Shown here piece by piece: positions 1 through 4,753 of a stretch of DNA of 5,241 nucleotides (the stretch's first letter is position 1; every line of letters begins with the position of its first letter). The notes under the pieces were generated by a model. It worked only from the letters and a program-made list of their open reading frames with translations, was not told where the DNA came from and made no database searches. The DNA lies in assembly GCA_027021185.1 (NCBI GenBank), contig JALUUU010000259.1, forward strand, positions 1-5,241. The letters are read 5' to 3'. This DNA is from an archaeon (GTDB lineage: Archaea > Hydrothermarchaeota > Hydrothermarchaeia > Hydrothermarchaeales > JALUUU01). The position numbers and the translations under genes were made by a program.

Positions 1-163
1 TGAAGTGGCAAAACTCGCCAAACCAAAAAGAAAGATGTTTTTCAAGGTGGATGATCTCAAAGTAGCGCCACTCAAAGAGGGATCGACAGAGGAGGCCGTG
101 GTTTCATTCACCGTTCCTCCCGGTAGCTACGCCACGGTTTTGCTGAAGAATCTGCTGGAGTAA
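1..163 (+). CDS. truD: tRNA pseudouridine synthase TruD, C-terminal end (5' truncated by window)
   Basis: An open frame enters from the left edge (first whole codon at base 2) and ends at TAA 161-163, giving 53 residues. The last part reads TVPPGSYATVLLKNLLE. This matches the C-terminal signature of the TruD family, where a (L/V)PxGS(Y/F)AT strand is followed by a short hydrophobic helix with a basic residue (E. coli TruD ends in a similar LPAGSFATSVVREL-type segment). TruD isomerises uridine 13 of certain tRNAs to pseudouridine. The catalytic aspartate and the TRUD insertion domain lie outside the window, so activity cannot be judged. The next gene, argC, starts 33 bp downstream with its own TATA box, so the two need not be co-transcribed. 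The family call rests on one C-terminal motif only. Confidence 0.8.
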   Translation, partial: EVAKLAKPKRKMFFKVDDLKVAPLKEGSTEEAVVSFTVPPGSYATVLLKNLLE

Positions 164-164
164 C

Positions 165-172
165 TTTATATA
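165..172 (+). promoter_or_regulatory. TATA box of argC
   Basis: The octamer TTTATATA is a near-ideal archaeal TATA box. Its centre lies about 28 nt before the argC ATG, which would place transcription initiation at or a few bases before the start codon (a leaderless or nearly leaderless mRNA). A weak AAAGGA at 183-188 could act as a Shine-Dalgarno site if the start lies further upstream, but the TATA spacing argues against a long leader. The box begins 2 nt after the stop codon of the upstream truD-like gene. Confidence 0.7.
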
Positions 173-196
173 TCCGCCACTTAAAGGATAGATTCG

Positions 197-1228
197 ATGA
201 AGGTTGGAGTAATAGGCGCCTCAGGCTATACAGGCGGGGAACTGCTCCGATATCTCTCCATGCACGGAGAATGTGACGTAGTTTGCGCCACCTCCAGGAA
301 ATTGTCTGGAAAGAAGGTGGAGACGGTGCATCCTCATCTCAGAGGGATTCTTGATCTGTCTTTTGAGGATTTAACCCCCGCCCAGGTTGCTGAGACATGC
401 GATTTTGTATTCACAGCCACGCCTCACGGTGCCAGCATGAAGATAGTTGCCGAGCTTCTTGACGTCGGGGTGAAAGTCGTTGATCTGAGCGGCGACTTCA
501 GGTTCTCTGATCCCGCCGTATATGAGAAGTACTACGGGGTCAAGCATGAGCATCCTGAGGTGAAAGCAGTGTACGGGCTGCCAGAGCTGCACCGGAAAGA
601 GATAAAGAATGCCAAGGTGGTGGCTAATCCGGGTTGCTACCCCACGAGCGTTATCCTGGGGCTTATGCCCCTTGTGAGGGAAAATCTGATAGAGCCAGAT
701 AGAATAGCTGCTGACTCAAAGAGCGGTGTCTCGGGAGCCGGCGCCCAGCCCAAGCAGGGAACTCACTTCTGCATGGCGGAAGAGAGCATTACCCCATACC
801 TCCTCACTAAGCACCGCCACCTCCCAGAGATGGAGCAGGAACTCAGAAGATTCGACGACTCATTAAAGCTCTCTTTCGTTCCCCATCTCGTTCCGGTCAT
901 AAGGGGGATCTCTACAACGCTGCATTGTTTCCTCAGAAAGGATGTTACGGGAGATGACCTTCATAGGATCTACAGGGACCACTATGGAGGCGAGACCTTC
1001 GTCCGGATCCTTGAGTCCGGCAACGTGCCCCGGATGAGCGCCGTGAGGGGCACCAACTATATTGACATCGGCGGATTCGGCGTGGATTCGGAGCGTGGGA
1101 GAGCAATAGTAGTCTCCGCCATCGACAATCTTGGGAAAGGGGCCGCAGGACAGGCCGTTCAGAACATGAATATAATGGAGGGATATCCCGAGACTATGGG
1201 GCTTAAACAGGTGGGGCTCCATCCTTGA
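197..1228 (+). CDS. argC: N-acetyl-gamma-glutamyl-phosphate reductase
   Basis: ArgC catalyses the NADPH-dependent reduction of N-acetylglutamyl-5-phosphate to the semialdehyde, the third step of acetylated arginine/ornithine synthesis, in the cytoplasm. The 343-residue product has the usual family length. An N-terminal Rossmann nucleotide loop GASGYTGGELL starts at residue 7. The active-site motif ANPGCYPTS carries the catalytic Cys147, and DSKSGVSGAG is at 173-182. KHRHLPEMEQEL at 205-216 supplies the conserved histidines, and FVPHLVPVIRG at 227-237 and the C-terminal NLGKGAAGQAVQNMN are also family signatures. The ANPGCYPT and SKSGVSGAG forms favour true ArgC over the LysW-dependent LysY paralogue, although dual-use enzymes exist in archaea and no lysW is visible here. 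The ATG is fixed by the glycine loop starting just behind it. No argJ, argB or argD follows; instead the 3' end overlaps a convergent gene by 26 bp. Confidence 0.96.
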   Translation: MKVGVIGASGYTGGELLRYLSMHGECDVVCATSRKLSGKKVETVHPHLRGILDLSFEDLTPAQVAETCDFVFTATPHGASMKIVAELLDVGVKVVDLSGDFRFSDPAVYEKYYGVKHEHPEVKAVYGLPELHRKEIKNAKVVANPGCYPTSVILGLMPLVRENLIEPDRIAADSKSGVSGAGAQPKQGTHFCMAEESITPYLLTKHRHLPEMEQELRRFDDSLKLSFVPHLVPVIRGISTTLHCFLRKDVTGDDLHRIYRDHYGGETFVRILESGNVPRMSAVRGTNYIDIGGFGVDSERGRAIVVSAIDNLGKGAAGQAVQNMNIMEGYPETMGLKQVGLHP

Positions 1229-2075
1229 GGCCCGCATCTCCCCTGGTTTTTTCCCTGTAGTACTTCAGGGCAAAGAATCCTAGGATAGCCACGATAAATA
1301 TCGGCAGCGCTGTTCCCAAGGCCAGGATGAGCATGCCTGTTGTCTCTATAAAGCCATTAGCGGCCTTTCTTATTGCCTCTCTTATCTCCCATCCGCTGGT
1401 CATGGGCTTAATGGGCTCGGGCTCGTATAGATCGACAGTGACCGTTGCCAGGGAAACACGGTTCTCTAGGTACTGCATCCTCGCCTTTATCTGTTCGATT
1501 TTCCCCCTGACGCGCTCCAGCTCTTTCTCGACTTTAAGGATCTCGTCAACATTGCCTGCCTTAGACAATATGTCGAGGAGTCTGATTTCTTGGGTCTCAA
1601 GGTTTTTGAGTCTAGCACCGAGATCCACGTATTCCTCCGTTACGTCTCTACCAGTTATCTGTTTAGACTTTAAATGACCTATTTTCTCAACCTCATTAAC
1701 TACCTCCATGAAGGTTTCCTCAGGTATTCTGAGCACTATGGTACCCCTCATGGTTCCGCTGTCTGTTTCGTATGATCTGGAGTCAGCTATATAGCCATCA
1801 AATCGCTGAGCAATGACATATACCCTGGAGTAGGCATCTTGGAAGTCCTCCACCTCCACAGCCAAAAAAGCCCACGCAATGACCATTCTTCCAGGATCAG
1901 TAGACCCGGCAATAGACCCCATTGTTGATACCGTTTCTGCCCGCACACCCCCATCGCCTGCGCCGTATTTAGCTAAGCCCGGGGCGGCCTTATGGTTGAT
2001 TCGCCCCATATCCAGGCTAAGCAACAAAATCACTCCAAGAAGCAGAGCAACTGCGAGGATAGCAGATTTTCTCAT
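1203..2075 (-). CDS. DUF4349-domain membrane-anchored extracytoplasmic protein
   Basis: The 290-residue product begins with a basic start and a hydrophobic stretch (residues 4-20) fitting an uncleaved anchor or signal peptide; there is no lipobox cysteine and no cysteine at all. A low-complexity linker (about 25-62) leads into a DUF4349-type region: MVIAWAFLAVEVEDF at 64-78, RFDGYIADS near 91-99, and GTIVLRIPEETF at 111-122. A helical coiled-coil section at about 150-205 follows, then a beta segment NRVSLATVTVDLYEPEP. A single strong membrane helix spans about 245-271 and ends in the basic KYYREK. The expected topology is a central domain outside the membrane with a short basic tail inside. 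The biochemical role of DUF4349 is unknown to me. The ATG is set by a strong Shine-Dalgarno site. The 3' end overlaps argC by 26 bp tail to tail. The gene lies 61 bp downstream of the regulator gene and has its own promoter with a related operator. Confidence 0.82.
   Translation of the reverse strand: MRKSAILAVALLLGVILLLSLDMGRINHKAAPGLAKYGAGDGGVRAETVSTMGSIAGSTDPGRMVIAWAFLAVEVEDFQDAYSRVYVIAQRFDGYIADSRSYETDSGTMRGTIVLRIPEETFMEVVNEVEKIGHLKSKQITGRDVTEEYVDLGARLKNLETQEIRLLDILSKAGNVDEILKVEKELERVRGKIEQIKARMQYLENRVSLATVTVDLYEPEPIKPMTSGWEIREAIRKAANGFIETTGMLILALGTALPIFIVAILGFFALKYYREKTRGDAGLKDGAPPV
1247..1252 (+). terminator. Possible T-tract terminator of argC
   Basis: A run of six T lies 18 nt after the argC stop on the coding strand. 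Archaeal RNA polymerase can terminate at short T-tracts without a hairpin. The tract lies inside the 3' coding part of the opposite-strand DUF4349 gene, so it may be chance; no hairpin precedes it. This is a weak call. Confidence 0.25.
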
Positions 2076-2080
2076 GTTTT

Positions 2081-2088
2081 ATCACCTC
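2081..2088 (-). promoter_or_regulatory. Strong Shine-Dalgarno site of the DUF4349 gene
   Basis: Read on the minus strand the bases are GAGGTGAT, an 8-base match to the complement of the archaeal 16S rRNA 3' end (AUCACCUCC). It lies 5 nt before the ATG at 2075. It settles the start codon, since the only upstream ATG nearby (2090) runs into a stop within three codons. It also contrasts with the plus-strand genes here, which lack usable sites. Confidence 0.75.
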
Positions 2089-2110
2089 ATTCAAAGCCTT
2101 AAACGGGAGA

Positions 2111-2118
2111 TATATAAA
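2111..2118 (-). promoter_or_regulatory. TATA box of the DUF4349 gene
   Basis: The minus strand reads TTTATATA, the same octamer as in front of argC. Its centre is about 39 nt from the ATG, which predicts a leader of roughly 12-14 nt beginning just at the Shine-Dalgarno site. The DUF4349 gene can therefore be transcribed from its own promoter in the 61-bp gap after the regulator gene, besides any read-through from upstream. Confidence 0.7.
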
Positions 2119-2123
2119 TCAGG

Positions 2124-2135
2124 CGAAAATGTTCG
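2124..2135 (-). promoter_or_regulatory. Putative operator in the DUF4349 promoter
   Basis: The minus strand reads CGAACATTTTCG, with CGAA-N4-TTCG symmetry. It differs at one of 12 bases from the site upstream of the regulator gene (2723-2734), and both sites lie exactly 5 nt upstream of their TATA octamer. It sits in the short gap between the two genes, just after the regulator stop codon, so it is not constrained by coding. Binding by the adjacent winged-helix protein is inferred, not shown. Whether it represses by blocking TFB/TBP or activates by recruiting them cannot be told. Confidence 0.55.
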
Positions 2136-2136
2136 G

Positions 2137-2676
2137 CTATGACCGAAAGTCTTTCCACCGCCTCAAAGACCAGTACCCCAGCAAGAGGGAGCCTATCAGG
2201 AGGGATACGCCGAGAAAGAGTTTTGTGTAATCGGGTTCGGCCATCATCGTGGCGGCTTTACTCGCCATCTCTGGAGCAAGAGCCCCTTCCTCCGCCCCTG
2301 GATGAGCCATCATCTGATCCTGCTGGGATAAGGTGTTTTTGTACCCGCCTATCTCCAGTATTCCGCCAATAAATGCCAGGAAAGAGATGCCCAGCAGCAC
2401 CATTATTTTAACCATCTCGTTAGGATGAAGGATGCGTTTCGCCTTGTATGTCAGCCTGTAGTACGTCCATTTCCTGTGGTCCTCGATCTTTTCCACTAAC
2501 CCTGACTCCAGCATTTTTGCCAGGTGCTCATGAACAGTGGACTTGGCCAGGTCTAAGTGTTTCGACAACTCTGTAACCGTCATCTGCCGCTGGTCGAGGA
2601 GTTTAAGAATCTCTATCCTTGTCTCTGAGGCAAGGGACTCAAAGGTTCTCCTATCCATCCTAATCTCGCGGCGCAA
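2137..2676 (-). CDS. ArsR-like winged-helix transcriptional regulator with two membrane helices
   Basis: The 179-residue product has a winged helix-turn-helix domain at about 7-86. FESLASETRIEILKLL is the typical ArsR-family first helix, MTVTELSKHLDLAKSTVHEHLAKM is the helix-turn-helix with its recognition helix at about 44-56, and the wing ends in KWTYYRLT. Two membrane helices follow (about 88-110 and 153-171). Between them lies a loop of about 40 residues with five Met (122, 123, 137, 144, 145) and His125. The C-terminus RRWKDFRS is basic, so both ends should be cytoplasmic and the loop outside. No cysteine metal site is seen. It is probably a one-component membrane-bound regulator controlling its own promoter and that of the DUF4349 gene, given the shared operators; the signal is unknown. 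The start chosen is TTG 2676, with GGTGA 4 nt upstream and a TATA-to-start distance close to that of the neighbour. ATG 2658, six codons in, is the alternative. Confidence 0.85.
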   Translation of the reverse strand: MRREIRMDRRTFESLASETRIEILKLLDQRQMTVTELSKHLDLAKSTVHEHLAKMLESGLVEKIEDHRKWTYYRLTYKAKRILHPNEMVKIMVLLGISFLAFIGGILEIGGYKNTLSQQDQMMAHPGAEEGALAPEMASKAATMMAEPDYTKLFLGVSLLIGSLLLGYWSLRRWKDFRS

Positions 2677-2680
2677 GACC

Positions 2681-2686
2681 TCACCC
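2681..2686 (-). promoter_or_regulatory. Shine-Dalgarno site supporting the TTG start of the regulator
   Basis: The minus strand reads GGGTGA, whose GGTGA pairs with the 16S rRNA 3' end. It is 4 nt before TTG 2676 but 22 nt before ATG 2658, too far for the latter. This favours the TTG start, although initiation at ATG 2658 without this site is still possible. Confidence 0.5.
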
Positions 2687-2709
2687 TTACAGTAGATTAT
2701 AGAAGAGTC

Positions 2710-2717
2710 ATTAAAAA
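2710..2717 (-). promoter_or_regulatory. Probable TATA box of the regulator gene
   Basis: The minus strand reads TTTTTAAT, a weaker match to the archaeal TATA consensus than its neighbours. Its position is supported by the architecture: like the DUF4349 promoter, it has the CGAACRTTTTCG site exactly 5 nt upstream. The predicted start of transcription lies near 2686-2688, about 10-12 nt before TTG 2676. A second A/T patch (CTATAATC on the minus strand, near 2696-2703) would suit the ATG 2658 start instead. Confidence 0.5.
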
Positions 2718-2722
2718 TCCTT

Positions 2723-2739
2723 CGAAAACGTTCGTTTTC
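2723..2739. promoter_or_regulatory. Palindromic putative operator in the divergent promoter region
   Basis: On the plus strand, GAAAACG (2724-2730) and CGTTTTC (2733-2739) form a perfect 7-bp inverted repeat around TT. The overlapping 12-mer CGAAAACGTTCG (2723-2734) matches 11 of 12 bases of the site in front of the DUF4349 gene. It lies between the TATA boxes of the minus-strand regulator (5 nt away) and the plus-strand DUF460 gene (about 15 nt away). One bound dimer could therefore affect both directions. Autoregulation by the flanking winged-helix protein is the simplest reading but is inferred. Confidence 0.6.
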
Positions 2740-2754
2740 TACCTGACAGCAAGA

Positions 2755-2762
2755 TTTAACTA
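2755..2762 (+). promoter_or_regulatory. Probable TATA box of the DUF460 gene
   Basis: TTTAACTA is preceded by a purine-rich AGCAAGA that could serve as the TFB recognition element. Its centre lies about 28 nt before the ATG at 2787, the same distance as for argC, implying a leaderless mRNA. The G-rich bases directly before the ATG are too close to act as a ribosome binding site. The box departs from consensus in its second half. Confidence 0.5.
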
Positions 2763-2786
2763 TTCATAAACTCAGAAATATGGTGG

Positions 2787-4727
2787 ATGAGGGTTCTTGG
2801 GGTGGACCTCTTCTCGGGTTCCCTAGACTCCAGGACGCAACCCAGGTACTCCATGGTTTTTCTAGAGGACGGAGCAGTCATCACTAGAGATGAGGTCAAC
2901 AGAAGAAGACTTCTCCGGGCAATTAGAGAACTGCGTCCCGATAGAGTGGCCTGTGACAACGTGTATGAGTTATTTAAAAAGAACAAAGAACGAAGCTTCT
3001 ACTATCTCCTGCCTCATAACACCAAGGTAGTTCAGGTCAACGGCCCTCTAGGCGCCCAGCGCCCCCTACATATAGTCGCCAAGGAGCACGGGGTAAAGCT
3101 CTCCCCCAGGGCCAGCTCAATTGAGGAGGCAGAGGCGTGCGCCATCCTGGCAGCCATGAATGTTGGTTGCTACGCCGAAATATTCACGTGTGACAGCGTA
3201 ATAACCGTCACCCGGGCAAGAAGCCCCGGTAAGGGAGGGCAGAGCCAGAACCGTTTCCGACGCAGAGTTCACGAAAGAGTTGGTCAGAAAATCAGGGAAA
3301 TCGAGGCCCAGCTCAAGGAGGATGGGATACCCTTCAGCCTTTCCCTTGTGAGGGCTGATTTCGGCTATTCCAGAGGGGAGTTTCACGTTAGGGCGCCGAT
3401 AAACGTGCTGGGAAAAGTTAGGAGAACGAGAGGCACGGATGTCCAGGTCAAGAAGCTCCCCGTGGAGAGGAAAAAGATGGAGTTTCTCCCCATCTCCATC
3501 CAGGAGAAAGCGGTTATCGTCGGCATAGACCCCGGGACAACAACCGGCGTAGCCGTCATCGACCTTGAGGGACGGCTGTGTGAAGTGCTCAGCGGCAAGG
3601 ATTTTTCCCTAAAGAATGTGCTATCCTTCCTCGTCAAGTATCCTCAGGTCCTAGTCGTTGCCAGTGATGTGTCCCCTGCTCCTCGGCTGGTTGAAAAAGT
3701 ATCTTCGTCTCTGAGTTCCTTGCTGTACACTCCTACAAGCAACCTCACAGTGGCCGAGAAGAAGGCCCTCGTGGACTCTAAGTTCACTAGGGATGGCTAT
3801 TCCAATTCCCATGAGAGAGATGCCATCGCCGCCGCGTTGAAGGCCTACAACCACTTTAAGCCCAAGCTCGAAAATCTTGACAAGCGCCTGAAGAAGAAAG
3901 ACCTTTCAGAGCTTAGCGGAGACGTGAAGAGTCTCGCATTGAAGGGGATCAGCCTTGAGAGGGCTGTGAAGAAACTGACGAAGAAAGATGATGCGGCAGA
4001 GAGAAAGCCTAAGAAAAAAGTTAGCCGGCCAAAAGGTCCGGGGATTATAAAGACCCTGAGAGAGGAGATACGGATCCTGAAAAAAGAGAGAGACGATCTA
4101 CGCACGGCCTTAAAAAATCTGAAGGAGCGAGTAGCCAGCTTGGAGAAGCAGCTGGAAAAAGATGAGAGTAGCGTCCGAAGAAAGCTTTTGAGAGACGCCG
4201 AGATCAGGAAAAAGAACAAGGAGATAGCCACTCTCCGCTCCCTCCTTAGGGACGAGAGGAAACTACGGATGGCTCTAAAAAAAGAGCTTAGCTCTATGCA
4301 AAAGAGATTGATCCTGGAGCCTACAGAGGACTTGGTTTTGATAAAAATCATCCAAAAATTCACTAGAGATGGGATAGCTCAGGAGCGGAAAAAAATAAAG
4401 AAAGGGGACGTTATTTTTCTCCCGGATCCGGTGGGAGGCGGAAAAGCGGCCGCCGAGAAACTCATGTTCTTCGAACCAAGGGCGGTTATCGTGGATGCTG
4501 GGAAAGTCTCGGAACCCGCCATGGATGTGCTGAGAAAAATTACTATCATATCTCCAGCCAGGGTTAAGATGAAACTGGTGGACGGCTTTGCGCTAGCGGA
4601 TAAAAAATCCCTAGAAGCAGAAATAAATAAGGTGGCGGAGAAAATGAAATTGGAGAGGGCCGTGGAGAAGAGAAGATGGCTTGAGACGTACCTCCGGAAA
4701 TACCGGGAAGAACGAAAGAAGAAATAA
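2787..4727 (+). CDS. DUF460/COG2433 RNase H-like protein with release-factor-like GGQ motif and coiled coil
   Basis: The 646-residue product belongs to the archaeal DUF460/COG2433 family, annotated as predicted RuvC/YqgF-like nucleases. Residues 1-130 look like one RNase H-like unit: GVDLFSG with Asp7, VACDN with Asp57, and acidic helix EEAEACAILAAM at 113-124. Residues 137-178 hold a beta strand, then SPGKGGQSQNRFRRR (Gly150-Gly151-Gln152) and a long basic helix, strongly recalling the GGQ loop of eRF1/aRF1 domain 2. Residues 242-355 form a second, clearer RuvC/YqgF-like unit: VGIDPGTTTG (Asp248), VVASDVSP (Asp294) and SHERDAIAAALKAY (His342, Asp345). A Lys-rich linker leads to a coiled coil at about 420-508, and a C-terminal alpha/beta region (about 511-646, GDVIFLPDPVGGG) ends in a very basic tail. 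No membrane segment or signal is present, so it is cytoplasmic. It is transcribed divergently from the regulator. Family membership is firm; the cellular role is unknown. Nuclease, Holliday-junction or ribosome-linked functions are all possible. Confidence 0.9.
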   Translation: MRVLGVDLFSGSLDSRTQPRYSMVFLEDGAVITRDEVNRRRLLRAIRELRPDRVACDNVYELFKKNKERSFYYLLPHNTKVVQVNGPLGAQRPLHIVAKEHGVKLSPRASSIEEAEACAILAAMNVGCYAEIFTCDSVITVTRARSPGKGGQSQNRFRRRVHERVGQKIREIEAQLKEDGIPFSLSLVRADFGYSRGEFHVRAPINVLGKVRRTRGTDVQVKKLPVERKKMEFLPISIQEKAVIVGIDPGTTTGVAVIDLEGRLCEVLSGKDFSLKNVLSFLVKYPQVLVVASDVSPAPRLVEKVSSSLSSLLYTPTSNLTVAEKKALVDSKFTRDGYSNSHERDAIAAALKAYNHFKPKLENLDKRLKKKDLSELSGDVKSLALKGISLERAVKKLTKKDDAAERKPKKKVSRPKGPGIIKTLREEIRILKKERDDLRTALKNLKERVASLEKQLEKDESSVRRKLLRDAEIRKKNKEIATLRSLLRDERKLRMALKKELSSMQKRLILEPTEDLVLIKIIQKFTRDGIAQERKKIKKGDVIFLPDPVGGGKAAAEKLMFFEPRAVIVDAGKVSEPAMDVLRKITIISPARVKMKLVDGFALADKKSLEAEINKVAEKMKLERAVEKRRWLETYLRKYREERKKK

Positions 4728-4730
4728 ATA
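4722..4730 (+). promoter_or_regulatory. Probable TATA box of the LEA14-like gene
   Basis: AAATAAATA overlaps the stop codon of the DUF460 gene and is centred about 28 nt before the next ATG (4754), the spacing seen for argC and the DUF460 gene. It suggests separate, leaderless transcription of the last gene. AGGA at 4748-4751 lies only 2 nt from the ATG and is unlikely to be a working Shine-Dalgarno site. An A/T-rich gene end could mimic this box. Confidence 0.4.
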
Positions 4731-4753
4731 GCTTGAATGTATAATACAGGAAC

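Noticed and set aside
863..1237. A 124-codon minus-strand open frame across the 3' half of argC
   Set aside because: It is a shadow of argC, which has a full set of family motifs in the other frame. It shows no domain features of its own.
1327..1677. A 116-codon plus-strand open frame opposite the DUF4349 gene
   Set aside because: It is the antisense of a coding region with clear membrane and coiled-coil features. It has no ribosome site or TATA box in place.
2144..2156. Small inverted repeat GAAAG-T-CTTTC near the regulator stop codon
   Set aside because: The arms are only 5 bp, it lies within the coding end of the regulator, and no T-tract follows on either strand, so neither a terminator nor a second operator can be supported.
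3845..4363. A 172-codon minus-strand open frame rich in Ser, Phe and Arg
   Set aside because: It is the antisense of the Lys/Glu-rich coiled coil of the DUF460 protein; codons for K/E/L read backwards give F/S/L. It has no promoter, no start signal and no domain.
3780..4373. The hexapeptide KFTRDG occurs twice in the DUF460 protein (residues 332-337 and 524-529), with nearly the same bases
   Set aside because: The flanking residues do not match (SKFTRDGYSN against QKFTRDGIAQ) and the two lie in different structural contexts, so a short chance repeat is more likely than a duplication.
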